Shown: positions 43,120 through 54,134 of the stretch, piece by piece
How positions within the stretch are numbered: the first letter of the stretch is position 1
Layout of the letters: the number at the start of each line of letters is the position of its first letter
Position numbers and translations under genes: made by a program
Source of the DNA: Amaurobius ferox
Lineage: Eukaryota > Arthropoda > Arachnida > Araneae > Amaurobiidae
Length of the DNA: 64,000 bases
Assembly: GCA_951213105.1 (NCBI GenBank)
Contig: OX578138.1
Location: 61,490,826 to 61,554,825, forward strand
Reading direction: 5' to 3'
Notes under the pieces: generated by a model
Database searches by the model: none
The model's input: the letters and a program-made list of their open reading frames with translations, nothing else
What the model was told of the DNA's origin: nothing

Positions 43120-45290
43120 TTCTTAAATGCTTTGGCAATACCCAATGTATTGTTTTGTTGTGAACTTCCTTCATCATGTTTATCACAACTTGTTTTAAAA
43201 ATTTCATTATCACCGGTATTGTTTACTGTCAAAGATTTGTTTGTATGTACATAATCATTCATCTGCATTTCATGTAAATCATTTTCACATTCATAATTTG
43301 ATCTTTCATTCACATTTGCATCAAAATCTCTAAAGTCGATATCTCTGAATTCATTTTGGTAATTGTTTTGTTCAAATAAATATCCATTATCACACTTATT
43401 TTCATATCCTCTAAAATTTCTCGAAAAATTTGGGTCTTTGGATCTGTAATCCACATCATTAGTAAAATTGTAATTTCTTCTATCACATTTATAATTTATT
43501 GCATTGCACTCAGATATTTCAGGTTGAACATCTTTACTAAAGGTAATGGTCACTTTATTTTCATTCAAAAAGGTACTTCCCAAAATCATGTTATATTCAT
43601 TTGGTGCAGGTGTATTTAAAATGCAGCATTCAATCATGATGTTGTCCTTTCCAATGGTTAAAAGAAAAGAAGCTCTCTCATCAACCCAGACATCTTGATC
43701 ACCAATTCCTCTCAAAATAGTGGGTGTATGTTTTGTTTGCACTTTTCTAGGATTAATTTTCTGTAAAGCATCACTATAGATAATGTTTATAGAACTTCCA
43801 GTGTCAATTAAAGCATTTAATTTAACATCTTCAACAAAAACTGAGATGACAGGAAAGTTAATTTGGCAAGGTGTTTTAATTTCAGTCATGTAACTAAATT
43901 CAGAATTTGATCTATTAGAATTTGGAGTTTGAAAATTTTGTGTACCAAGGTTCTGTCTTCTGAATTGTCTTCTATTACCAAATCTACTATTAAAATATCT
44001 GTTATTTCTTCTATATCCAAAATTATTGAAATTGTGAGCTTTATAAATATCAAAAGAATTTCTAAAATTTGAAAAATTTCTTCTTTGGAAATTTGAATTT
44101 CTATTGAAACTGTTACGAAAAGGTCTTTTAAACGTTTGAAAGTTCTTTCTTGGAGAATAATTTTGATATGGACTTTTAACATACCACTCTTCTTCCTGTG
44201 AGGCAACCGGAGTTCTTCTTTGACTGAAATGGTTTCTATTGTCGGTTCTTTTAGATGGTGTAGAAGTTTTGAAAGATGTTGATGGTTTATGTTTCTTCTT
44301 TATTGGAATATCTTCCCACTCTTCTTCTACCAGTTCATTTTCATTGTATCTGCTTGTAGAGGGCGTATCCATGAATGATTCTTCAACCCTGGAATTGCTT
44401 TTTTCTAAATCCTCTCTTATCCCGTTCAGTCTTTTCTTTCTTTTTTCAGAGTTCTCTTTGAATTTTCTTCTTAAACTGTCATATTCTTTCTTCCTTATAT
44501 TTAATTCCTTCTTCAGTTCTTCAATTTCTTGTTTAGGGTCATTTTCAGTTCTCACAGTATTTATGTCTTCTGTCATTTCTTCCAGCTCTTCATTTTGCAC
44601 TTCTTCTTCTAATATGGCAATCTCTTTAGCAGCTTCGAATGAAGTGGGATTTGCTGATAAGACAGCTTTTCGTATCGAGATCCTCAATCCTTTTTTAAAT
44701 GAATTTAGCAAAATTGCAGTTCTCAGGGAATCTTCGTTGTCAGACACAGCATCTTGTGGAAAAACCACAAAAGATTCAGCTTCAATGCGGTTCGCAAAGT
44801 CTCTCACATCTTCGTTTACTAGTTGTTTACAATTAACTAAAGATGCAACGTTTTTGGCAATGTTCGATTTCTTAGTAAAATTTTCCTTGAGTGTATTTAC
44901 CAGTTCATTGAAATTCGTGCTCTGGTTTAACTTAGGGATAGACTTAACAAGTCTTTCAGCACGACCAGACAATTTCAACTTTAGGACGAAAATTTTATCA
45001 CGATTTGACCAGTGCGCATGGTCAGCAACCAGCCGAAACTTTTCCAAAAATTCTTCAAATGACTCCTTTGCATTGCCAGCAAAACCTGGAATGGATCCGA
45101 GAAACTGAGATCCAATTCCTATTTTCAGTTTATTTGAGTCTCTGACAGCAGAGGCTGATCTGCCAGAATTTGGAGAAAGTCGTGGTGGAGACACCGAAGG
45201 CACACGGTTGTGTGAATTTGGTTGTGCAGAGGAGTCTCTACTCCTACTTGCACGAGAATTCTTACTATTTCGAGGCATTTCTTTTAGCAC
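43080..45290 (-). CDS. gag: gag-protease polyprotein (element 2)
   Basis: 736 codons. The first Met and a second Met at residue 5 (MPRNSKNSR) are both possible starts. Order: a Ser/Arg/Pro-rich N-terminus, capsid-like helices with IPGFAGNAKESFEEFLEKF near 63-81, a charged coiled-coil stretch near 225-300 (EELKKELNIRKKEYDSLRRK), an Arg/Asn/Phe-rich region near 375-455 in place of a CCHC zinc knuckle, and an aspartic protease with ALIDTGSSINIIYSD near 493-507. After the protease comes an Asn/Asp-rich spacer. The frame is the same as that of pol, so protease and pol were likely translated in one piece. The complementary 289-codon plus-strand frame is a shadow. Confidence 0.9.
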   Translation of the reverse strand: MLKEMPRNSKNSRASRSRDSSAQPNSHNRVPSVSPPRLSPNSGRSASAVRDSNKLKIGIGSQFLGSIPGFAGNAKESFEEFLEKFRLVADHAHWSNRDKIFVLKLKLSGRAERLVKSIPKLNQSTNFNELVNTLKENFTKKSNIAKNVASLVNCKQLVNEDVRDFANRIEAESFVVFPQDAVSDNEDSLRTAILLNSFKKGLRISIRKAVLSANPTSFEAAKEIAILEEEVQNEELEEMTEDINTVRTENDPKQEIEELKKELNIRKKEYDSLRRKFKENSEKRKKRLNGIREDLEKSNSRVEESFMDTPSTSRYNENELVEEEWEDIPIKKKHKPSTSFKTSTPSKRTDNRNHFSQRRTPVASQEEEWYVKSPYQNYSPRKNFQTFKRPFRNSFNRNSNFQRRNFSNFRNSFDIYKAHNFNNFGYRRNNRYFNSRFGNRRQFRRQNLGTQNFQTPNSNRSNSEFSYMTEIKTPCQINFPVISVFVEDVKLNALIDTGSSINIIYSDALQKINPRKVQTKHTPTILRGIGDQDVWVDERASFLLTIGKDNIMIECCILNTPAPNEYNMILGSTFLNENKVTITFSKDVQPEISECNAINYKCDRRNYNFTNDVDYRSKDPNFSRNFRGYENKCDNGYLFEQNNYQNEFRDIDFRDFDANVNERSNYECENDLHEMQMNDYVHTNKSLTVNNTGDNEIFKTSCDKHDEGSSQQNNTLGIAKAFKKCVLKPFPNHLSN

Positions 45291-45825
45291 AGTTTATGTC
45301 ACAACACTCAGTTTATCTCGAAGATAGTTTCACTTTCTTTCACTTATTTATGTGTAAGTAGAGCACAGAAAAAACACAATTTGTAACTTTCTTTTCAATT
45401 TTTGTTCATTAACCTGAACTTCGAACCACTTTTGTATGTGCACAGAACGTTTGTATTCACTTTTCATAAATGTGTGTGTTTTCAAAAATTTATAATTCAC
45501 TTTTATATATCATATGGAATTTTGTGGGTATTTATGTGTGTCATATACGAATCAAAGAATGCATATATGCAACAAAAATTCAATATGCAAATGATACTCT
45601 GGTGCATCTGGGCTTATGTGCTTTTTGCACTTTTATATTTACTTTATGACATTTAATTAATAATTTCCCTGCCCATTTATAATTCAAATGTTTTGCACCA
45701 ATAAAAGAAATTTGTGACTTACTTCGACATGCAATTTCTGCAGTACTTATGCACACAATCAAAACAAAAATTTTTTTCTTGCATTCCTTCATAAAAATTA
45801 ATATTTCTCACTGATATGCTCTGGG

Positions 45826-45843
45826 AAAGGGAACAGGCACCAA
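45826..45843 (-). other. Candidate primer-binding site of element 2
   Basis: On the minus strand TTGGTGCCTGTTCCC follows two bases after the 5' LTR end. The TTGGTGCC word is shared with element 1. Confidence 0.55.
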
Positions 45844-45845
45844 TT

Positions 45846-47067
45846 TGTGGTAGCGGTTTCAGAACCAAACTGCATGTACTGATTCCGCTACACACAAGAC
45901 CATGATCGTAAATTTAGCAGACCCAAAAAAAACTGTAATTAACATTTTTAACTTCAACAAAAATACCAAAATTTACTCCAGGTTCATTTTCAATAAAGTT
46001 TCCCAGTTTAAGAGAATTATATCCTAAATGAATATACAGTGAGTAAAAACCATGAAAGAATGAAGAAAATAATCACAGGGCACATTTATCAAACAAATAA
46101 TACTTTTATTTTAAGACTTGCAATTTATGAATATATATATTTATCTTCTCAATTATTGTTCATAATACTCAGAGCTTCATTTATCATTAATAACATTCTT
46201 AATTAATGCTCTGTACATAAAATATATCAATCAATATTTAAATTTAATCAATGTGCATATGTTCTTAAACCATATATTTAAATCAACCATAAATGTACTT
46301 TTAATTCTGTGCTTATTATAACAAGATAAATATTCTTTCCATGCCTGTGGGACAGCGGAACTTCTTGTTCCGAATAAAACAATTTACCTGAGCTCCGATT
46401 AAATCGATAGACTGCAGACAAAGTTCCTTACAGGAAAACACGGTCGAAGGCCGAATTAAATAGTCCAAAAGTTGGATTTACGGACTTCCTTCATAACATG
46501 GCAAGCAGCCAGAACCACCGCGGAAAGCACTAATTCCAAAGCCAACGGGATTCAACATCAGGTTTTCCTGGAATAAAAAAAAATAAATTTAGAACAGTTG
46601 AAAATGAATTGTCGAAATTTTCCAGGTTCTTCTCCATACAGCTCCAGAAAGGCAGGGCGGTTTCATTCGAAACAATTGCCCATCTCCGCCAGCTTAGCCA
46701 TTTTGGCCAAAACCCTTTGTCTTCATTTTAGACAAATTTTCACGATGCGTCCTTCTCCATCCAATTCTCCAGCTCCACTCTTCTGGGTCTCTCGAGGCCA
46801 CAGCCGAACATTTCTCCTTGCGCCGCTTCCTGATTGGACAGGCAAGCGCGCCCCAGTAACAGGCGATCACTCCAAGCACACGTCACGCATCTCAGCCCAG
46901 ACATAAATCCTAGACACTTCAACGAATTCTCGACAAAACTCAGTTTTTAACGTTAAATCAATTCAGACGAGGCTTACCGAAACTCCGCACAGGCACGAAA
47001 GGAGAGAAAGATGTTTCTCTCATCGAAAAACAAGAAAAGGCTCATGGCGCAGAATTGCGACATGACA
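45846..47067 (-). repeat. 5' LTR of element 2
   Basis: 1,222 bp, partner of 35970-37194; followed outside by GTAT. Confidence 0.95.
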
Positions 47068-47291
47068 GTATTATAACCTATACCTAATATATGGGATGCT
47101 TTTCCAACATGTCAGTCAAATCTTGGCTGATATATACGTCAAACACCTCTTCTAAAAGGGTCGGATCCTGTTCCGAAGTTGTGGTAAAAATTTTTACATC
47201 TCTTGTTAAAAATGCGATATGCTATTTCGCTATAGAGTGCTAGAAATCACCCGATCCTTTAAAAGTCATCCAATGAACACTGGTATACCAC

Positions 47292-47671
47292 TAATTTTTT
47301 TTTTTTTTTTTTTTTTCTTTTCAAAAGTTTAAAAGCTCTCTGAAACTTAAATAAAGTCATCTCTCCACTTGATAAACTGTAAACTGATTAACAGAATAAT
47401 TATAAAAATCCCTGTAAATTGTGGACGCGGACCCCTAGTCTCAAGAGGAATTCGGACTACTTTTTTGAACAGTCATGGCATGTCATACTTTTTCCTCGTG
47501 AATTCACTTACCTCCTAGTACCACTTCTATACTCCTACGGAGTATTCTCATCTCCATCCCCCTTTTTGGAGCAATTCAAGTAATTACAGAGATCATGATT
47601 GTACACTTACAGCTTGGAGATACGGTCATAGTTGACCAGGCGCTCCAGAATTGCACCCCCGACTTGACTTG
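47292..47671 (-). mobile_element. Short retroposon copy B with poly(A) tail and 13-bp target duplication
   Basis: ACTGGTATACCAC lies at both 47279-47291 and 47672-47684. A run of about 24 T at 47298-47321 marks the poly(A) tail of an element inserted on the minus strand. The right half is shared with 307-611. It is about 380 bp long, which fits a SINE or a heavily truncated LINE. No Pol III boxes were recognised at its head. Confidence 0.75.
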
Positions 47672-47684
47672 ACTGGTATACCAC

Positions 47685-48780
47685 AAAAATTAATGATTTC
47701 GTTAAAATTATTAAAATTCAATGACACACCCATTCCCTAACATACATCCCTCCTTTAAAATTCATTGATGAATGGCCATCTTAACGTAAAAAATTAATTA
47801 TCTTCGTTCAAATCATTAAAACATTTATTAGCGTGAAATAATTCTTTACTCAAAAAAATTATGAAACCTATCCGCGAATATTAAGCCTCCGTTTGACTAC
47901 CTCCCTTCCTAATGATACTTAAAATATTCTTTAACACAGAACCTAATTCAGAATCATCGCTCTTAAAATTCTGTAACATGCATAAACGCGCTCAAGTGCC
48001 AATAGAGGGAGCCACTACCGCCCAAATCTTCAAACACTTTCCAAAAATAATGCATTCCATAAAAAAAATAATGTCTCCCGAACGTAACACATTTCTTTAA
48101 AAAATCAATCCTCATCGTTATTAAAATTCAATCATGGGTACATTCCATTTTTCATAATGAATTTTATTATTTCATTAAAAAATAATGATTATCTTAACCT
48201 AATTCATTCCCGCTCATTAAATCCAATCGTCGAAGATCGCAAAATAATCTAAGTACCCAAATCTTCAAAAAAGAATCAACGATACCTGCCCATAGAGGGA
48301 GCCACCAAAACGTTTAAGATGTCCTCCAAGGTCTTAACCCATTCTCCCAACGGAGGGGACCACCAAAACTTTTAAGATGTACTTCAAGGTCTTATCCCAT
48401 TCTCCAAACAGAGGGAGCCACCAAAACTTTCAACATGTCCTCCAAGGTCTTATCTCATTCTCCCAACAGAGGGAGCGACCTAAACTTTCAGGATGTCTTC
48501 CAAGGTCTTCTCTATCATAGGACCCCACTCTCTATGTCAACAGAATACGTCATCCGATAAGATATCAGATAAGCCGATCAAACGATACGATAAGCCAATA
48601 TCGGATGACCACACAGGGCGTCATCCCTTGATGACGTCACGCTGCACCGATTTGTCGCGAAATGCTTGTTTGTTTACTACTCTCAGGCTCTAAACTTTAA
48701 TTATGGCCACCCTGTACAATTCAAGGATAAGAACACAGTACAATGGATTTTATACATTAATTTTTTATTGCAAGAGCAGT
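47685..48780. other. Intergenic stretch with minisatellite, no gene
   Basis: AT-rich DNA. A single copy of the 58-bp minisatellite word (AGAGGGAGCCACTACC) occurs near 48005, ahead of the array at 48294-48515. 48515-48710 is a short more GC-rich stretch with palindromic ATCCGATA/TATCGGAT words. Confidence 0.55.
48294..48515. repeat. 58-bp minisatellite, about four copies
   Basis: Units at 48294, 48352, 48410 and 48468. Each contains GAGGGAGCCACCAAAAC, a TTTAAGATGTCC-like core and CAAGGTCTT. Confidence 0.95.
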
Positions 48781-48828
48781 AAATTCATTGCATTATATAA
48801 GAAAAGTCGTGCTGCCCACATCAGATTT
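48781..48828 (+). repeat. End fragment of the 3345-3900/6870-7448 repeat family
   Basis: AAATTCATTGCATTATATAA followed by GTGCTGCCCACATCAGATTT matches the end of that family, in the same orientation as copy 1. Confidence 0.65.
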
Positions 48829-49663
48829 TTCAGGCATGTAAAGGTAAATATTCAATAACAAACAAACTTGATTTTCAATTCTTCAAAGAAAAATTTCCCA
48901 CATTCATATTAACACATTTGAATTCATATCTTTGCAGATCTGACCGGTTCGGGACTCCATATTCTTCGGGCCAAACTGGTCTCAAGTTTTGCATAAGTTT
49001 TTCTGTCTTGGGTCGGTTTTAAGCATCCAGTATTGTTCATTCCTGGCCAGGTGAAAATCTGAAATTTTGGCTTGTGTAGATATCTACCATATCAGTCATC
49101 ATCTAATCTATACAAACCATCTTAGAAGGAAAATGTAAATATTTTTTTGCAAGTGACGTATATATGTCTCTTTAGAACAGGAAATTCTTTGTTAGCAGGC
49201 TGACGTCTTTCAGAATTTGGTGCTGATCGGTGTCAATCCTCGTCTAAGCTCTACAGACGATTCTGAAGACACAGATGTTTCAAGGAAAATTTTTGAACCA
49301 GAAGTAAAAATATTTGCTAAATCTGCCTATGTTAAATGCGTATCATTTATCATCCAAGATCTATCCATATCTAAGTCTGAGAAACATATGTTTCAATAAA
49401 AATGACATTTTTTTGAACAGGTAATGAAGAGAGAGCCGAAAGTTGAAATCCGTAGTTAACCACTCAACTGCTTGAAATGTGATGCTGAAACCATATCAGT
49501 CCCTATTTAAGCTCAATCTAAAGCCCATAATAGTTAGTTACCCATAATAGATGGTTAGAAAAGAAGAAAGTGTACAATTTCAGTTTTCCATAATTTGATA
49601 CTATAGGGGATGCTGCACAGTAAAATGTTCGATTTCCTGAATAAACCAAGAAATCATTTTTTA

Positions 49664-51281
49664 CAACTCCGAGTCAAAATATTAGAATAAGGTATTTCAT
49701 TTGCAATTTTAATTGCATTTAGTTTCATTTCAGCATAGTAAATTTGACAAAGAACAACGGTTGATGTTTTAATAAATGTACATGTTATTAAAGTAAATTA
49801 AACTTTAAAAGTTTTAATTTCGATCAAATATTGTAGATTTTAACAATGATTTTCATTATTCAAAATATTAGAATACTAAAATAGGTGGTTCAAAAAATTA
49901 GAATACTTATAAATTTTCCTGAATGCTTCAGAAAGTTGCATACATTAAGCATAAAATTAGCTCCTGTCGGACTTTCGTGTTTTTTTTTTGTTCATTTTGT
50001 GTGAAACATGGGTCGTTCGTCTGACATAATGGCGTTTACAAAGAATCGTATTATTGATTTGCATAAATAAGGCCGTAATCAGTAATATATCGCCTGTTAC
50101 ATAAAATATTCTCAATCAGGTGTTAGTAGAGCAATAAATTAGTATTTTAACGATGGATATTTTGAAAACGATATATATTTTGAACGATGGATATTTTGAA
50201 TAGTGGCGAAAAGCCAAAAACTAGTCCAAGAGATGATAGAAAGCCAAAGAATATTTCTAAGGAAAATCGTTCTAGAAGTGTATTTGCATCGGAAGTGGAA
50301 AGAACACGGTGTTGATGTGTATAAGTCTACAATTCTAAGACGTCTCCATAAACTTGGATTTCATTCTCGTGTACCAAAGATAAAGCCTTTCATGACTAGT
50401 AAACAGAAAAAGTGACAGAGTGAAGTGGTGCACAAAAAGAATTTTATGGGTGTGAATGATTGGAAAAAGGTATTGTTCAATGATGAGTGTATGTTCTTTG
50501 TATCATATGATGATCAAGGTGTTTGTGTATGGCGAATGATGCAAGAAGCATATTACAAGAAATGCATGAAGCGATCAGTGAAATTAGTAGCCAGCTGAAA
50601 GGCTATATGCCACTTACGAAAGGATTAATCTCAGATATATCAAGAAATCCTTGAGAATTTCATGATACCATCGTCGGAAGATTTGTGTGGTGACGATTTT
50701 TTTTCCAACATGATTTAGTATCTTGCCACAGGTCATTTTCCACTACGAACTGGCTTACACAACACCAAATTAACGTACTTCCCTGGGTGGCTAATTCGCC
50801 GGATTTAATTCCAATCGAGAATTTGTGGAGAATCGTAAAGAAAAGACTTCAAGAAATTGGGCCAAAAAACAAAGTTGATCTTTTCCAGCATAAAATCGAT
50901 ATGGTCATGTCTGGGCACAAAACAGTGTGAGCCACTCGTAGAGTTTGTCCTGTTATAAAATGTACAGGTGATGCTACAAAATATTAAACAATCACTGGTT
51001 TTGTTTTTTTTAAAAATAAGGTGATTTATATACAAAGCATTATTCTAATATTTTAAACCACGTAAACGTTATTCTACTATTTTGATTTTTTCCAAGTGTG
51101 AATAATCATTTTCATTTTTGTATTTTTTTCGTTAATTTTAATGCTAAAATATTCAACAAATTATGTAGATTCTCACATTATGAAGTTTTCTTCGGTATTA
51201 TTATTTGTATAAGCAATACATAAAAAGGCTTTTTCCAAAATTCATTTTCTTCGATTATTCTAATTTTTTGACTCGGTGTTG
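49664..51281 (+). mobile_element. Decayed Tc1/mariner transposon
   Basis: Terminal inverted repeats start CAACTCCGAGTCAAAATATT on the left and CAACACCGAGTCAAAAAATT on the right strand. Both ends are flanked by TA, the Tc1 target. Length 1,618 bp is normal for Tc1. The transposase inside is broken. Confidence 0.85.
50008..50930 (+). pseudogene. Tc1-type transposase, broken
   Basis: ATG at 50008 (MGRSSDIMAF) runs 20 codons to a TAA at 50068. 50203-50415 (codons KSTILRRLHKLGFHSRVP) is the second helix-turn-helix part. Near 50460 WKKVLFNDECMF carries the first Asp of the DDE triad. Near 50760-50830 VLPWVANSPDLIPIENLWRI carries the PDLxPIENLW block with the last acidic residues. Frame changes and stops separate these blocks, so no active enzyme can be made. 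Confidence 0.8.
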
Positions 51282-53005
51282 TAAATGAAATAGCGTCTTA
51301 AAATTTGGTACGCGGGTCAATCGTTCGATAAAACCTCCAGGAAAAATCGAATTTTTCAAAAGTGTTCTGTACAGAGGATGTTCCACTTTAAAACATTCGA
51401 ATTGTGAAACGCCAGAAAAGCATAATATGCGATGAGATACAGACTTCAAATTTGATGTAAAGGTAGATAGTTCTAAAGAAAGAAATTGCGCAAATTTGGT
51501 TTTTCAATATTTGTCACTTTAGAATTTGCCACTCACCAAAATGTTCGATTTGCCGAATAAATGATAAACGCCTTCTTTTAAAAGAGATAGAGATTTGAAA
51601 TTTTTTACACAAGTCAACTATTCAATAAAATCCACGGAAAAAATAGAATTCTTCAAAAGTGTTTTGTAAAAGGGGGGGGGGGTGATGCTTTACACAAAAT
51701 CGTTCGAAATGTAAAATGATAGTAAAATGGTCTTTGCAATGAAATAAATAGTTTAAAATTGGTGCAAGGATAGTTTGTAAGATAGGAATAAAGTGTATAA
51801 TTTTAGCTTTCTATTCTTTGCTAATCTAAGGATGACAGATAATCAAATGCTTAATTTTTCAAATAAATGAGGAATGTTCGATTTGCTGAATAAATGATAA
51901 ACGCCTTCTTTTAAGAGAGATAGAGATTTGAAATTTTTTACACAGATCAATTATTCAATAAAATCCACAGAAAAAATAGAATTCTTCAAAAGTGTTATGT
52001 AAAGGGGGAGGACTGCTCTACACAAAATCGTTCGAAATGTAAAATGACAGTAGAATGGACTTTGCAATGAAATAGATAGTTTAAAATTGGTGCAAGGGAT
52101 AGTTTGTTAGATAGGAATAAAGTGTATAATTTCAGCTTTCTATTATTTGCTTATCTAAGGATGCCGGACAATTAAATACTTAATTTTCCAAATAAATGAG
52201 GAATACTGCGTCTGAAGTGAAGAAGATATTTAAAATGTAGTGCATGGATGAACAGTTTGGAAAGAACCTCTTAAAAAATCGAATGTTTTAAATAATCACG
52301 TTATTCAGAATACGCATATTGTTAAACCTCTGATTTTCAACGGTGTATTCGGCTAGTACATACTAATTGGCAAGAATTTGTCTATCTGTCCGTCTGTCAC
52401 CCTTTTTAGGTATTTCCGGAATAGATAGAGACTTCCAATCTGGTACACGGTTCGATTGTTTGAAAAAAAACCATCGAAAATTTTGAAAGATTTCTGTAGA
52501 GAGGGTGCTCCACACTAAAATTTTCGAAAAGTTAAATGATATCAAAGCATGCTTTTCAATGTGAGATACTTCAAATTTGGTTTATGAGTAAATCGTTCGA
52601 GAGGAAGAAAGTGTGCAATTTCAGATTTTGCAATATTTGCTACTTTAGGTGGTGTTGTACACCAAAATGTTTGATTTTACGAATAAACCAGCCCTCCCCC
52701 CCCTTTTTAAAATTTGATAAAGTTTTGAAATATGGTATACAGGATACTCATTTGATAAAAAAACCCAAAACGAATAGGGTTGCTTAAAAATGTTCATTTA
52801 ACTGGGTTGTTCACAGAAAAACGTCGGAAAGGTGAAATGAGTAAAAGAACATGCTACTGGATGGAAACTTCAAATTTCGTATACGGGTATATTGTTCGGA
52901 ATGAAGAAAGTGTGAAATTTCAGTTTCCCTATATTTTCTACTTTTGGAACTATGTTATTGGGACTTCCGCACACCAAAATGTTCGATTTTCCGTATAAAT
53001 GACAA

Positions 53006-54130
53006 ACTGTTACAGCGCTAGTCTACGCGCTAATTGTAGGCATGCTGCTGCACTTTGTATGCCTACTCGGAAGATATTTCAATCGACAAGCGATTAGTTT
53101 GCCGAATGGCGGTTCTCCTGATTAATTATATAACCAAACTAATGTGTTGCATGATTAAAGCCCAAAATTTCAAAATAAAATAACACATTTATACCCTCTT
53201 CCTATTTACACTCTAGTGCCTATTTAATTGTAAAGCTCTCTGGACAATTCCTTTTTCAAATACATATTGTCCTCGAGAGCACTTATCGTACAGCCAGAGA
53301 GAAAGATAGAACTCTCAATAGTGCAAATTCCCTAATGTCTATAATTACACCCATAAATGAAGCGCGTTTCCTTTGCTATCTATCCTATCTCTAGTGGAGT
53401 AGCTGGATGAAATTTCTTACCAATGTGGGGAAAATGGTCTGGAATCAGCTGCTGCGGGCCTCTTCAGAAGCTGGAGATTCAAAGCATGCTTTGTCAATAT
53501 ACTACAGAATATGATATGATCATTTCACGATATGATATCCCTTGATATTTCGGGCGAAATGCCGTTTTCCCTTCTTTATAAATTCTAGCTCTCACCTTCT
53601 AGGCCCCTTTTGGTTCACACTACTTTTTGACCCCTGCTTGACCATCTGGTGGGTCCATCGCCTACTGGGAATCTAAAATATTCGTGAGAGGTTTCTCTCT
53701 CTCTCTCGGACCAGAAAAGTACAATCATTGCATTCATCGTTATTGTAAGCGATACCTAACTCTTTTCGAACCGAGTTCTAACAAATTTTATATACAATAG
53801 TTGCAAAAGCCATACTTCTGGACTTATGGGTAGTGGAACAATTTCCTTTTATTACTTTGCCTTACTCTATGACTCTTGCCAACTGTCCCTTCCATCGTAA
53901 AGAATCCCGGCGTTTTTTATCTTGCTGAAGAGGTCGTTTACAACGCTACATCGCACCTGAACTCTGCTTCTGAGCAAAACACAGCCTCCCTTATTTGTCA
54001 TCTGCCGATGTGCTAAGATAACAAGTGTACTACACCTTATTACCATTTTGAAGTACGCATTTGAAGTACGTCTATGGACACCGTGGGGTGAGGTCGCTTG
54101 TCCGGTCTCTCTTGCTCAGCGCCATTTTCG
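53006..54130. other. Intergenic stretch before LINE remnant
   Basis: Mixed-composition DNA with a short (CT)n run near 53694-53708. The last few hundred bases (from about 53800) may be the 5' untranslated part of the LINE that follows. No gene seen. Confidence 0.45.
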
Positions 54131-54134
54131 TTGA

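Larger units (their letters stand above)
35970..47067 (-). mobile_element. Full-length Ty3/gypsy LTR retrotransposon (element 2)
   Basis: Two long direct repeats (35970-37194 and 45846-47067) start TGTGGTAGCGG and end CGACATGACA on the plus strand, and GTAT lies directly outside both (35966-35969 and 47068-47071). By eye the LTRs differ at roughly a dozen places in 1.22 kb, so it is older than element 1. On the minus strand the order is 5' LTR (right), primer site, gag-protease, reverse transcriptase, RNase H, integrase, ~2.2 kb of non-coding DNA, polypurine tract, 3' LTR (left). Pol is broken, so this copy is not autonomous. Confidence 0.95.
49430..53005. repeat. ~330-bp satellite-like array, interrupted by a Tc1 element
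   Basis: Monomers carry ATGTTCGATTTnC.GAATAAA, GAATTCTTCAAAAGTGTT, ACAAAATCGTTCGAAA, TTTGCAATGAAAT and AAGTGTGCAATTTCAG-like words in fixed order. The best copies start at 51541 and 51874 (333 bp apart). More diverged monomers fill 49430-49660, 51284-51540, 52207-52660, 52661-52975 and a tail to 53005. The Tc1 element at 49664-51281 is inserted into one monomer. Confidence 0.75.

Noticed and set aside
44239..45108. 289-codon plus-strand frame
   Set aside because: It is the exact antisense of the gag-protease gene of element 2 and shows a Ser/Phe/Leu-rich composition typical of a shadow frame.
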